Below, piece after piece: positions 26,301 through 34,949 of a stretch of DNA of 64,000 bases (positions within the stretch are counted from its first letter, which is position 1; each line of letters opens with the position of its first letter). Both the position numbers and the translations under genes were made by a program. Where the stretch lies: contig CM049309.1 of NCBI GenBank assembly GCA_026874595.1, positions 24,743,033-24,807,032 of the forward strand, written 5' to 3'. The notes beneath the pieces are model-generated. The model ran no database searches. It was not told where the DNA came from and worked only from the letters and a program-made list of their open reading frames with translations. This stretch comes from Sipunculus nudus (Eukaryota > Annelida > Sipuncula > Golfingiida > Sipunculidae).

Positions 26301-29300
26301 CCTGATACATTATACAACCACTGACAACTTTTTTACCCCATGACTACAAAAAGACCCCTGTATCACAACCACTGTTAAACATTAACTGTTTATCAAAACC
26401 CTCCATCATATTCCCCCAGTTGAGATCTTGGTTGTGCATCCTACTGACACAACCACCCTACTGACATGACCACCCTGCTGACATGACCACCCTGCTATTA
26501 TGACCACCCTGCTGACATGAATACCCTCTTGACATGACCACTCTGCTAACATGACCACCCTCCTGACATGACTACAATGCTAACATGACCACCCTGCTGA
26601 CATGACCACCCTGCTAACATGACCTACCTGCATACATGAATACCATGCTAACATGACCACCCTGCTGACATGACCACCCTGCTGACATGACCAAAATGCT
26701 AACATGACCACCCTGCTGACATGACCACCCTGCTGACATGACCACCCTGCTGACATGACCACCCTGCTGACATGACCACCCTGCTGACATGACCACCCTG
26801 CTGACATGACCACCCTGCTGACATGACCACCCTGCTAACATGACCTACCTGCATACATGAATACCCTGCTAACATGACCACCCTGCTGACATGACCACCC
26901 TGCTGACATGACCAAAATGCTAACATGACCACCCTGCTGACATGACCACCCTGCTGACATGACCACCCTGCTGACATGACCACCCTGCTGACATGACCAC
27001 CCTGCTAACACAGCCACTTTGACTGGTCCTGCAGGTTGTGGTGTTATCAGGATTTCAATGTACTCTCTTCAGTGTTTTTTTACAGATTTGTATAATTCAC
27101 GCACTGCTCTTCTTACTCTATACAGATCTCTCCTGGGTATAACTCTTGGTGACATGTTAAATTATCATCACTAATACTTTCAGATAATAACATTATAACA
27201 CAAGATTGTACAGGTGCTGTGTGTGAACACAGGCACTTCAATTGTTATTCGTGTAGATTTTGGTTAAATTTGTTACTTTTCTGGGTCATTTCCTTATAAC
27301 TGTTACTTATCTGACATTTTCCTTTCCATTTTCACATTAAATGGTCCATCTCTTTATTATTTACTCAATATTTGAGATAGGCTGGCAAGAAGCCCCCGCT
27401 GTCATACCAGACAAAAAAAAAAGTTTTTCCTCCAAGAATTGGGCTCATTTTATGTAAGATCTATATTATAAATATTTTTTTCATAGGCAATTATGTTATA
27501 TGATAATAAAATGATATTTGGAATACGTTTGCTTGACCTTAAGTGGTTCATTCAGTGCGAACCTGGAGACAAGATGGTGAAGTAAACAATATCGAACCAC
27601 ACATGTTTTTCCAGTCATGGTATGACCAGAAAATAAGGTGCAGTTTTCTTTATTTTAGCAGGTTAGACCCAGAAACAGCTTGGTGGAGGGAAGCCCAATT
27701 GTGACAGGTGAGAAATTTGAACTGTCATGGTATATGTGCCCTTTGATTAAGCAGAATTTCAATTGCAAAGCTAATCTGGATCAGAGAACAGTATTTCAAT
27801 GTATGCCGACAGTTATTCTCAGTGTTGGAGAGTACTCGGTGGCAGTTTTTTTTGGGGGGGGGGGGGGGGGAGTGAGGGGTGGGGGGTTGGCAGAAATTTC
27901 CCTGTTTCTGATCCACTTGTTCCGTATCATTCATGGAAGTTGTTCACAAATATTTATGTTGTCTATGTAAAATTTGTTTCCAGCACATAAAATATACATT
28001 ATATGTAATAATTTAATAAAATACTATACATAATGTTAACTTAATATCCCATTTTTGATATTTTATTTATATACATGAATATATTTTTATTTTCATTTTG
28101 TGGATGACAACACAACTGCCATATTGTTTGTTTAACATTTATTTAGAATATGTATCTTCATGTCTTTTCAGGTTTAAAATTCCAGTCACCACACACTGAG
28201 TGAAGGTCCATAACAACTGTGTGAGAATCCTGTGACTGTCAGACACCAGTCAGCATAATTTTGGACAAGGCATCAGGTCATTATACATATGGCAGACTGT
28301 GGCCTCTTCTGTTCCCAGCTATCAGGTAACTGTGACATACAATGTCTAGACCACTTAAGCCAACTTAAAGTAGATTATAAGTTTGTTCAGGCTAGATAGG
28401 GCCAGATAACAAAAATACTTGAAAATCATGCACTTTTCATCAAATATGAAATATTTGGAGCACCCAAGGTACATCTCCCACACAGTTTGGTTATAAATGA
28501 CATCTCGGGTATATCAGGTATCAGTAAGGAACACATAAGAATGTCTCACAGGTAGGGAAGGATGATATTTCTTGGGGTATCAGAACACAGGTATAGTCAT
28601 TTTCACAGTGGCCACTGTTAGGTAAATCACAAATGATAATTCATGAGTTAATTACAGGGCTGTTATTTATTCAATTTTAGAGATAGTGTTAAAATTTCAG
28701 ATTCTAATAGTCATTTAGCATCATAATAGAATGATTTTATAACAAATGGGGTAAAAAATGTTGGGTGTGAGTGAAGGTTAAGTAAACCTATTCCACGTGC
28801 GTTTGTTGTGTGATGGGAGGATTTCACCCAGATCCCAGACTTTGCCCTGATTTGATTGGCTGGTACACTTGTGACATCATGGACTGAATTTTATCAACAA
28901 CTCAGATCTAGTAACGCATGTTGTTTTATTCTCTGCTGAAAATTTGGGACTGACAGAGGCGAAAATACTGTGCTTTTACTGAGATCTAGAATTTTTAGTC
29001 ACAGGGGATTTCCCAGTGTGTGACGTCACTGCCGATTTGACAGTGCTCATAGATGTGCCTTTACTATAGTTTTTGTACAAATCACACAACCTCATGTTTT
29101 AATGGAAAAATAGACAGAAAAAAAGGTTTTTCCTCCAGGAATTGGGCTCATTTTATGTAAAATCTATATTAATATTTTTTTCATAGGCAATTATGTTATA
29201 ATATAATGAGATTTGGAATATGTTTGCTAAACCGTAATATAATTATATATTTATAGCTTACCTTTCAACACTACTATGGTGTAAACCACCTGATGATCCT

Positions 29301-30475
29301 CCTACTGCGTATAACATTCCATCTATTGCACCAACCCCAACACGATTACGGGCCACTGACATTGGAGAACACCTTCGCCACAAATTTGTAAAAGGATCAT
29401 AGCAATCCACCTCATTGGAATCCACATTACCATCAGGAGAATTGTTTCTACCCCCCACTATATACAAGAGGCCATGAATAACAACAGCCCCAACTCCACT
29501 TCTAGGTTTTGGAAGGTCTGCTAACTTGTGCCATTCTTGTGTTTCTGGACTGAAGCATTCACAGTTACTAAGAGAATGTCTGAGGTAGCCACCCACTGAG
29601 AAAACAACAGGTGATGAGACTGGATTACGTCTCTTTTCATTAAACTTGCGGTGGAGTGTCAAGTCTTCATGGATGCGTTTGAGGTAGTTCAAGCAATCTG
29701 GGATGCGTTTCAATATATCACAGTTTTCTAGTTGGTATTTCAGGAAATGCGGCGTAAGAAAGTGACAACGGACTGCGCTCAGCAGATGAGGAAGCTTTTG
29801 TCTCCTTTCATTTTCATTATGACTAACCCAACGTAAAACAGCACCAAATACTTCTGATTCACATCGCACATTTAGTTCATCTCTTTTGATCACTTGTATC
29901 AATTGTGGCACAGATAGCTGCATGAATTCTTCATGCTTACTAACATCTATAAAACTTTTATAAATATATTCCTTAGCTTTTTTGTACAAGTCATCACATC
30001 CATGAGCCTGAGCAAAATCAGCAATTCCTATGGAATTTGAAGGGTCGAGCTGATGTTCTAGGAACGTACAACACACATCCACCACATGGTTCATCTGAAA
30101 CATATGTGCATGTGGCAGCAACGAACAAACATTAGTTTCACTAACATGGATTTCTGAAGTATAAGCGAAGTCAATTAGCGTAGCTAACGTACTTGGACGT
30201 ATCCCAGGAAGTGGCACATCCACAACAGACTCCTCTTTCATGCCACCTGTAAACATTGCCTTGAAATATGGAGAGGCAGCTGCAAGAACAACTTTGTGTG
30301 CATGGAAGATTTCCTGTCCAGCATGCAACCTGATATCACAAAGCTTCTTGCACTGACGTAATCCATTCATGATTTCCAGTGCTTCTTTTGGATGTTTCAT
30401 CACTGTAAAATGCATACTTCCATCAACTGGCCTGTCTCCATTGACAGGCTTTTTTCGATAACATGAACTTGACAT
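8161..30475 (-). CDS. KEAP1: KEAP1 orthologue (Kelch-like ECH-associated protein 1), four coding exons
   Basis: Join on the minus strand: 30475-29262, 13728-13523, 10033-9857, 8300-8161 (1,737 nt, 578 residues plus TAA). All three introns are GT-AG and their phases match (2, 1, 1). Domains: BTB about residues 36-142, BACK about 150-265, six Kelch blades about 288-572. Family role: substrate adaptor of CUL3-RBX1 that captures NRF2/CncC for ubiquitination and releases it under electrophilic or oxidative stress. Aligned by eye to human KEAP1, the pocket residues Y334, S363, R380, N382, R415, R483, S508, Y525, Q530, S555, Y572, F577 and S602 are all present (Y297, S326, R343, N345, R378, R446, S471, Y488, Q493, S518, Y535, F540, S565). 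Sensor cysteines C273 and C288 are present (C237, C252). C151 is Asn115, with a Cys at 117; C226 is Pro190. The protein is 46 residues shorter than human KEAP1 (624), with a shorter N-terminus and no tail after C613 (C576). Confidence 0.97.
8544..9653 (-). mobile_element. family A Helitron-like element, copy 2, in KEAP1 intron 4
   Basis: The left end is CTAGAATACTGATAG with hairpin arms GTTGACAAGCGAC; the right end is a long stem (GTATCAGCAAAAC / GTTTTGGCGGATAC), ending ACAA at 9653. Between them is a tandem core of alternating half-units beginning with variants of GGTGGCGCCACC (exact at 8938-8949). The sequence just before the right end is GC-rich (GGCTGCGGCGGTGGGC). It sits between KEAP1 exons 4 and 5, in the same transcriptional sense by the hairpin criterion. 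Confidence 0.75.
9857..10033 (-). CDS. KEAP1: KEAP1 exon 4: Kelch blades 4-5
   Basis: A 177-nt exon between acceptor ttgtacag|gg and donor cctag|gtaagt. It completes Gly474, encodes residues 475-532 and starts Gly533. It begins [14 protein letters not shown], matching the human segment after RSGAG; Cys476 equals human C513, and human C518 is Tyr481. Tyr488 and Gln493 correspond to human Y525 and Q530, and HPRSALS contains Ser518 (human S555). Confidence 0.95.
10034..10996. other. KEAP1 intron 3 sequence, nothing recognised
   Basis: AT-rich intron. A degraded GTTAGCTCAGCTTT near 10442 resembles a B-family end but is too short to call. Confidence 0.5.
10997..12055 (+). mobile_element. family B element in reverse orientation
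   Basis: It starts with TTTTAGCTCAGCTG (10997-11010), the reverse of the usual B right end, and continues with reverse-complemented core phrases (TTTGCCTGTT-type segments, CCATGATTCATTGCATGCAT near 11260, GTTCCTGCAGACTGGTGATG near 11310 and a second unit to about 11660). Towards the far end the units become diverged (AAAGAACATGATTTGA twice, near 11820 and 11992). No intact hairpin end was found, so the right boundary is approximate. It is the only copy in this orientation. Confidence 0.6.
12158..12678 (-). mobile_element. family A Helitron-like element, copy 3 (short, well preserved)
   Basis: The left end CTAGAATACGGG is followed by the perfect stem TAGTCG-acaag-CGACTA and GTATCCGCC. The right end is GTATCCGCAAAAC ... 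GTTTTGGCGAATACAA, whose GGCGAATAC is a one-mismatch inverted copy of GTATCCGCC. Two palindromes GGTGGCGCCACC lie at 12455-12466 and 12584-12595. At about 520 bp it has only one full core unit, so it is a good minimal copy of the family. KEAP1 intron 3. Confidence 0.8.
12715..12940 (-). repeat. family D fragment
   Basis: AGTCAGCTGAGCTA near 12719, then about 200 bp matching the D phrase that contains GTGGTTTTGATATTAGGCAG and ends near CAAAACATGCAAGTC. The same phrase is found in D elements at 17050, 33420, 36600, 37280 and 50000. Truncated and internally rearranged. Confidence 0.5.
13523..13728 (-). CDS. KEAP1: KEAP1 exon 3: Kelch blades 3-4
   Basis: A 206-nt exon. Its acceptor is cttctacag|g and its donor is gcag|gtaggaag. 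It completes Arg405, encodes residues 406-473 and gives the first base of Gly474. Landmarks are the double-glycine turn AVGGYDG (437-443), Arg446 (human R483) and MRSGAG (469-474), whose Ser471 corresponds to human S508. Human F478 is Tyr441 here. The exon joins in frame with the flanking exons and reads as continuous Kelch sequence. Confidence 0.95.
13729..15725. other. KEAP1 intron 2, 5'-distal part; one solo element end
   Basis: Mostly plain AT-rich intron. A solo family B/D right end (GTCAGCTGAGCTAAAAATG) lies at 14158-14176 without a matching left end. No exon-like frame was found. Confidence 0.5.
15726..17337 (-). mobile_element. family B/D element with G-tract, KEAP1 intron 2
   Basis: The left end is ACAAGGAACCCACGGGTCAC followed by GCTCAGCTGA; the right end is AGTCAGCTGAGCTAAAAATG. 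The interior includes a run of 17 G (16426-16442) and the D core (16670-17250) with AAATCCTTATGTGTACATGC and GGTAGGAGATCTTGGGGACA. Its left 270 bp is paralogous to 18571-18816 plus 21687-21718, and so provides the empty site for the family E insertion. Confidence 0.65.
18571..21725 (-). mobile_element. family B/D element left part, split by a family E insertion
   Basis: ACAAGGGCCCCAAGGGTAAC followed by sequence near-identical to 15740-15963, then interrupted at 18816|18817. The match resumes at 21687 (TAATGTGTGAAGGTAATTAA) and can be followed for about 32 bp before diverging. No right end found. Confidence 0.65.
18817..21686 (-). mobile_element. family E Helitron-like element with a ~288-bp tandem core
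   Basis: The left end is CTAGACATTTCT, then the perfect stem TGGCACC-gca-GGTGCCA and GTATCCCCAGACA. The right end is TGTCTGGGGATACAA, whose first 13 bases are an exact inverted copy of GTATCCCCAGACA. Read on the minus strand the element starts TTGTATCCCC and ends with a hairpin, eight bases and CTAG. The core has about seven units of 285-291 bp (starts near 19008, 19294, 19583, 19868, 20158, 20445, 20732). A GC-rich CGG run precedes the right end (21644-21662), and one GGTGGCGCCACC lies at 21368-21379. Open frames in the core (MGLAFPMGH...) recur only because the repeat does. No Rep or helicase, so non-autonomous. Confidence 0.85.
21726..22904. other. KEAP1 intron 2 sequence, nothing recognised
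   Basis: Plain AT-rich intron without exon-like or repeat features that I could identify. Confidence 0.5.
23348..25219 (-). mobile_element. family A Helitron-like element, copy 4, carrying a foldback insertion
   Basis: The left end CTAGAATACATG, stem TAGTCG-acaag-CGACTA and GTATCTGCC are intact. The right end has GTATCTGCAAAAC / GTTTTGGTGGATAC and stops near 25219. Without the insertion at 23547-24706 it would be about 710 bp. It interrupts an AT-rich tandem array. Confidence 0.75.
23547..24706. mobile_element. foldback/MITE-like element with long inverted arms
   Basis: It is bounded by the perfect terminal inverted repeat TGTCGAGGCC / GGCCTCGACA and flanked on both sides by TATA (23543-23546, 24707-24710), a likely 4-bp target duplication. 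The arms (about 23547-23950 and 24390-24706) are runs of short palindromes such as CTGGGCCAGCCCAGAT and AAAATTTTGATCTGGGC and can pair with each other. The centre is AT-rich and has no coding frame. It sits inside family A copy 4, at the position where other copies read GATGTATACATATGCAAAAT. Confidence 0.8.
25426..26440. other. KEAP1 intron 2 sequence, nothing recognised
   Basis: AT-rich, no recognisable feature. Confidence 0.5.
26441..27016. repeat. 17-bp minisatellite
   Basis: About 33 tandem copies of CATGACCACCCTGCTGA with variants. A variant block containing GACCTACCTGCATACATGAA occurs at about 26621 and again at about 26842, 221 bp later (13 x 17), showing a higher-order duplication. 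The 17-bp period rotates the frame, so the overlapping minus-strand frames ([13 protein letters not shown]) are by-products. Confidence 0.95.
27407..27535. repeat. ~125-bp dispersed direct repeat, copy 1
   Basis: From AGACAAAAAA through GTTTTTCCTCC, GAATTGGGCTCATTTTATGT and TTCATAGGCAATTATGTTAT to ACGTTTGCT. Matches 29112-29230 closely. Confidence 0.75.
27854..27870. repeat. poly-G tract
   Basis: An uninterrupted run of about 17 G, followed by more G-rich sequence. Not within a recognised D element. Confidence 0.9.
28794..29028. promoter_or_regulatory. cluster of transcription-factor-like motifs in KEAP1 intron 2
   Basis: Within 235 bp are CCACGTGC (E-box, 28793-28800), CAGCCAATCA on the minus strand (CCAAT box, about 28853-28862), TGACATCA (28872-28879), GGGGATTTCCC (perfect kappaB-type site, 29004-29014) and TGACGTCA (perfect CRE, 29021-29028). 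It lies about 235-470 bp downstream of the exon 2 donor, in sequence with more CpG than its surroundings. It could be an intronic enhancer or an alternative promoter; no transcript evidence is available. Confidence 0.4.
29112..29230. repeat. ~120-bp dispersed direct repeat, copy 2
   Basis: AGACAGAAAA ... GTTTTTCCTCC ... GGGCTCATTTTATGTAA ... TTCATAGGCAATTATGTTAT ... TGTTTGCT, the partner of 27407-27535. It ends about 30 bp from the exon 2 donor. Confidence 0.75.
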
Positions 30476-30524
30476 ACTTTATTATCCTTGCGATCTGATC
30501 CTCAGGGCAAAATATGATGATCAG
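29262..30524 (-). CDS. KEAP1: KEAP1 exon 2: 5' leader end, BTB, BACK and Kelch blades 1-2
   Basis: The largest coding exon. Translation starts at the ATG at 30475-30473 and runs 404 codons plus two bases. A strong acceptor (tttgtttgcag) places the exon start at 30524, leaving a 49-nt untranslated leader. The donor is gaaag|gtaagct, with GT at 29261-29260, and the exon ends after the second base of Arg405. Visible landmarks are the BTB core LCDIRL (45-50) and [16 protein letters not shown] (60-75), [10 protein letters not shown] (201-210) in BACK, AVRCH (C237, human C273), ENC (C252, human C288), PDC (C261, human C297), [10 protein letters not shown] (341-350) and ARNRVGVG (375-382). The first in-frame ATG is chosen; Met21 and Met26 are alternatives. 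A second acceptor near 30570 (gacttttcag) would give a longer leader. Confidence 0.95.
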
Positions 30525-30879
30525 CTGCAAACAAATTCTCCTCTGTACATGCCCAGGTGAATAAAACTGAAAAGTCATTTATTTACATTCAAGGTGTCTC
30601 CTTCACTCATTTCATTTTACTTTTCAATGAAATGCCCATTATCCAACTGACGATGAAGTAACTGTCCACAAATTCAGTGAGCAGAGAAGACGTTACATGT
30701 CTACCATAGAGTGACACAGAAGTACTGAGGCATGGTGACCAGGGTCCCTGATCAGTTTGTGGTGGCCATATGCTGAATCATTCTGAAATGACAAGACACT
30801 ACACTGATAGCCAAGTACTAGTACAATTTTCTGTTGTTAGTCTGTATGTACTGTGCATTAACATACACACGATTAAATC

Positions 30880-30881
<2 letters not shown>

Positions 30882-30921
<40 letters not shown>
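30882..30921. repeat. (CA)n(TA)n microsatellite
   Basis: About 16 CA repeats followed by a short TA run, on the 5' side of KEAP1 exon 2. Confidence 0.95.
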
Positions 30922-30922
<1 letters not shown>

Positions 30923-30940
30923 CAGGCCATATCTAAATAC

Positions 30941-31050
30941 AGTCCAGTTTACAACTGGCCTAGGCCAGATCTTGATTGGAATCTGGTCTAGCCAGTTCTA
31001 AACTGGACCAGGCCAGATTATGATTGGGATCTGGACACAGCCAGCTCATA
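30941..31050. repeat. fragment related to the foldback element arm
   Basis: CAGTCCAGTTTACAACTGGCC, GGCCAGATCTTGATTGG and AATCTGGTCTAGCCAGTTCT resemble the palindromic arm sequence of the element at 23547-24706. No terminal repeat was found. Confidence 0.5.
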
Positions 31051-32073
31051 ATTTATCCTCTCAAAATTAAATCTCTGACCAGACTGAACTCAGAATGTTC
31101 TAAGTGTAATATGATTATAGGAGATATATAATATACTGGTATATATATATTTATTTTAAAATGATTTTTTAATATTAACAGTGTATTTTGTCCTTATATT
31201 AAGCAATTCCTATATAAGTGATATATAAGATATAAAATTAATAAATCAAGTTTTTTAATAAGATATAATAATTTTTACATATTATTAAGATACAAGCCAT
31301 ATTATTGTGATATAAAATTAGAACCAAGCATGTAAGGTTACATGAGAACATGAGAAGCATAAAGGGATATTTAAAAACAACGACAAAGTAACTGAAAAAA
31401 AAATGTGTGCTCAAAACAGTAACCAATATTGACTTGATTCAAAATGTGTACAACATTGGTGTTTCAGTTATTAAACAGATTCTACAATATACAAAAATAC
31501 TCAGTGTAATCAGCACCCCTTCTCAATTTCTCAAAAGGAGGAGGTCATCATGCCATAGTTTCAAGAATGGTAATATTGATGCCTCTAACCTTCTGTATGC
31601 AACATTTCAAGTTGGAAACTAAAATGGTTTTGTCACTTTAACAGAAATCAAGACAGACAGGTAGCTGGACAGACAACCAAAGAGCCATTGCTATGGCTTA
31701 AAAGTTTTAGAGTAAGCAGAGCTTAAAATTTATTATACATAATAAAGAATATATAAATAATATATATATAATAAGCACAAAGAATACTTTGAACTTTATT
31801 TAAATTAGTTAAGCTTAAACAGGGTTATAGTTTTGAGATAATGAAACTGAACTAATACCAGTGTCATATATGTTTCTTAAACAATTAAATTGTAATCATA
31901 AATAAATGAGCAATATAATATATCACCAAAATATAGCTTATATCTCAGTAATTATGTAAAAAAAAATTAATTAATATCTTAATCAAAAGTTTGATTTTAG
32001 AATTTAATATCTCTTACCACATAGCAGGTATAAAGAGCATCATGTATTGACAAAATATACTGCTAATATTTAA
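31051..32073. other. AT-rich non-coding stretch (probable KEAP1 intron 1)
   Basis: Very AT-rich, with long TA-rich runs near 31140 and 31760. No gene or repeat family recognised. Confidence 0.5.
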
Positions 32074-33642
32074 ACAAGGGACCCATAGGTCATGGAGCTA
32101 AGCTGAAAATTTTAGCAAATGCAAAATATGCTGATTTCTATTATGTTTTTCATTTGAATAAGCATATGAGAACCCAAGATGAAATGGCCCACCTACTTGG
32201 CTATAAGTTCTAAATATATGATTGTGAAACTAATACTCTGACAAGACTGTCATAAAGAAAAAAAGTAAAAGTTTTGAGATACAGTGATGCATACGAAAAA
32301 TTTACAGATGGACAGGCAAGAGGACAGAATGGACTGATACCTTTATTTCACTTTCAGGGGAACAATGCATTCAAGTTTATATTAAACCACATTTTCTTAG
32401 CATATCCACTTTTCTGATTGGTAGTTTTTATCAGATTCTATTTTGATTTACAGGTGAAAAAAAGATATAAGTTATAATATAAAAATTGTCTGTTGCATCA
32501 TTATTTATTGAGAGTTTAGCTCACATCAGGTCATATTATGCATACACATATATTCTTTTATTTTTAAATCATCTCAGCTATAATTTATTACAGGAATTAA
32601 TATTCAATTTCACATCTGGTGAAGTTTTCACTCTTCTTAAGTGAGGAACATCCACACTTTCATAGCAATACACCACTTTGTGGACCCAATCAAATGTGCA
32701 TTCTATTTATTTATTGTAACCCCGGAGGTACAATACAAAATCTAAAATGTAGCAAAATCCTAGGTTAAGCATGAATTAAATACAGAAAATTTTAATATTC
32801 ATCTAGTTTATGCATCATCCTGGGGGGGGGGGGGAGAGGGGGAGGGGGGTGGAGGGCAGAGGAGAAGCCTGTCAGTAGTGGCCAAGCTGAGCCAAGGCAA
32901 GCTGCCTGGTGTGGGTTACATAACAAAGATGAAGGCTGTACTAGGTGGGCTTGATGTAAACAAAACTTGACACAGTGTATGAAAACTTGAATTAAAGCTA
33001 CTCTTTTCAATCAATTCCTTTGAAATTTCAGATTTTTACAGATGAGGTGGTCATGTAAACATGCTGTGAAAATTAAATCAACAGTGCTTACAGGGGAAAA
33101 TGTGCTGTGGTCAAATTAGGGCAAAATTCAAGGTATTGATTTTTTAATTATGCTAATAACTTAAATTTGCAAAATTCAGATCTAATTTTCAGTATACAAT
33201 TGAATCTTAATTAAATAAAGTTATATACCTGAAAAAAGTCTCAAGCTTCAGCAGTTCTCATGTTAAGTGAGTAAATATATTTCCTGATATCTTACAAAGT
33301 GCATAATGTTCCGGACCATACCTTAAAAAAAAATTACACAATAATGACATAATTTCTTGTATGTAAATAGGAAATATATAGAGGAATATATATATATGAA
33401 CTATGATCAAAACAGATCAGTGGTTTTTATATTAGGCAGCCTTGAAGTATAACAGTGGGGTTTTAATGGAAAATTGAGGTTCCTCCTTAATAACTCCAAG
33501 GAATGAAGTCCTAGTGACCCAATTTTTGGTATGGAAGGAGATTTTGGGGACATGGAAATGTATGCAAAATTTTGGATTTGTAGGTCCAACAGTTTCAAAA
33601 GGTGCCTTGTTAACGGATGACTTATAGTCAGCTGAGCTAAAA
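32074..33642 (-). mobile_element. family D element, complete ends
   Basis: The left end is ACAAGGGACCCATAGGTCAT; the right end is AGTCAGCTGAGCTAAAAAA. The interior shares with 47217-50272 a left segment (TTGGCTATAAGTTCTAAATA; GACAAGACTGTCATAAAGAA), a G-rich tract (32822-32850) and the D core (33030-33600). No coding capacity. Confidence 0.7.
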
Positions 33643-34280
33643 AAATCATTTAAAAAAATATATTTTTATAAACATGATATATATATACTTCTGATAAATC
33701 AGTTTATCATCACAATATTACATTGGCCATGGTCAATTTAACAGCTTTGCAGATAACAGGCCCATACAAGAGCTCATTGGTGGCATTACACAGACAGTCC
33801 ACAATGAAAACAGTTTATTTACATTATTCTTCTATTTAAAACCTCAGAGAAATCCCAACAGGGAATTCTGCTGTGTCATCAATAATCAGCTATGCATACA
33901 AGAACATATGCAGCCAATCTATCACCATTAACCTGTACATGCAGTTGTCAGTGTGAATCATGACAGTGCAGAATTTCAACAGACTTACACCAGGATACAT
34001 GAACACATTACATTGATTTGCTTTAACTTGAAACTGGACAAACAACCTGTGAAAGGTGTGAGTGCATATGAAATATACATGTAAGTCTAAACTGCATTCA
34101 TTGTCATATTTTGAGAGCCAACTAGATTTGAGACCTAACTAGATGCCTGGATTATGAGAATGAATCCAATGTCACTGGGGCATTATAATTTCTAAGTGTG
34201 GTTTCACATAACCAGTTCCTGTTTAGAGTAAGTACACCCATTAGATTTGAAACAAAAATATTTATATATGGTTTCATAAC
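33643..34280. other. non-coding stretch, nothing recognised
   Basis: AT-rich, no feature recognised. Confidence 0.5.
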
Positions 34281-34949
34281 GTCTAGTGGCCCATGGGCCT
34301 AGACACTCAGCTGAATTCAAGGAACCTTGAACAATGGGTAAAATGACTCCAAGAGTGCTCAAAATCATGAATTTTGCCAACAGACCATAGATATAGGTTA
34401 AAGTTGTGCCCAACTGACTAATAGAGGGTTAAAATCATGTTCTTTCACACAACTTGCACATTATAAGTCACAGTGAGACTATTTCAGGTTTCAAAGAAAT
34501 GTTACAGGAATCTGCCTGGATCTTAATAAAATTAGAAGTTTCTTTGTCCAACTGTAACCAATCATGCAAATCTGTCCTATAGGGTGCTCATATCATGTTC
34601 TTTCACACATCATGCGAATATAGGTCACTTTGACCTATTTTCAGCTTTATATGGAGACTTGCCTGGGACCTCCCTGGATCCCCCCTTAATGCATGCAAAG
34701 AATCATGGCAATCAATGCACAATTTGTTGAGATACTAGAGCTTTTGTATCAAATTTTAAGTTATTCTTGGGGATCTACTGAGCCCCATAGCTCAGAGGAT
34801 ATGGGTAAAGAGACCTAATTTCAGGTTTCCATGGAGATATTCCATTGACCTACCAGCATGTCAAGATAGAAGATTCTAGGACCAATGGTTACCATTTGTG
34901 CCCTGTTAACAGATGACTGCATCTTTTAAGGTCTCAAAAATAGAGAAAA
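34281..34949 (-). mobile_element. family B element, left end and core
   Basis: The left hairpin is a near-perfect palindrome (GTCTAGTGGCCCATGGGCCT then AGAC), followed by CTCAGCTGAATTCAAGGAACC as in copy 6788. The core includes GCCCCATAGCTCAGAGGATA and TGTGCCCTGTTAACAGATGA. It is cut by the start of the next element at 34950, without its own right end. Confidence 0.6.

Noticed and set aside
26580-27017. Minus-strand frames repeating [13 protein letters not shown]
   Set aside because: By-product of the 17-bp minisatellite; the same peptide cycle appears in several frames.
8161-30475. KEAP1 as a pseudogene or retrocopy
   Set aside because: Introns have correct splice sites and phases, no frame is broken, and pocket residues are conserved.
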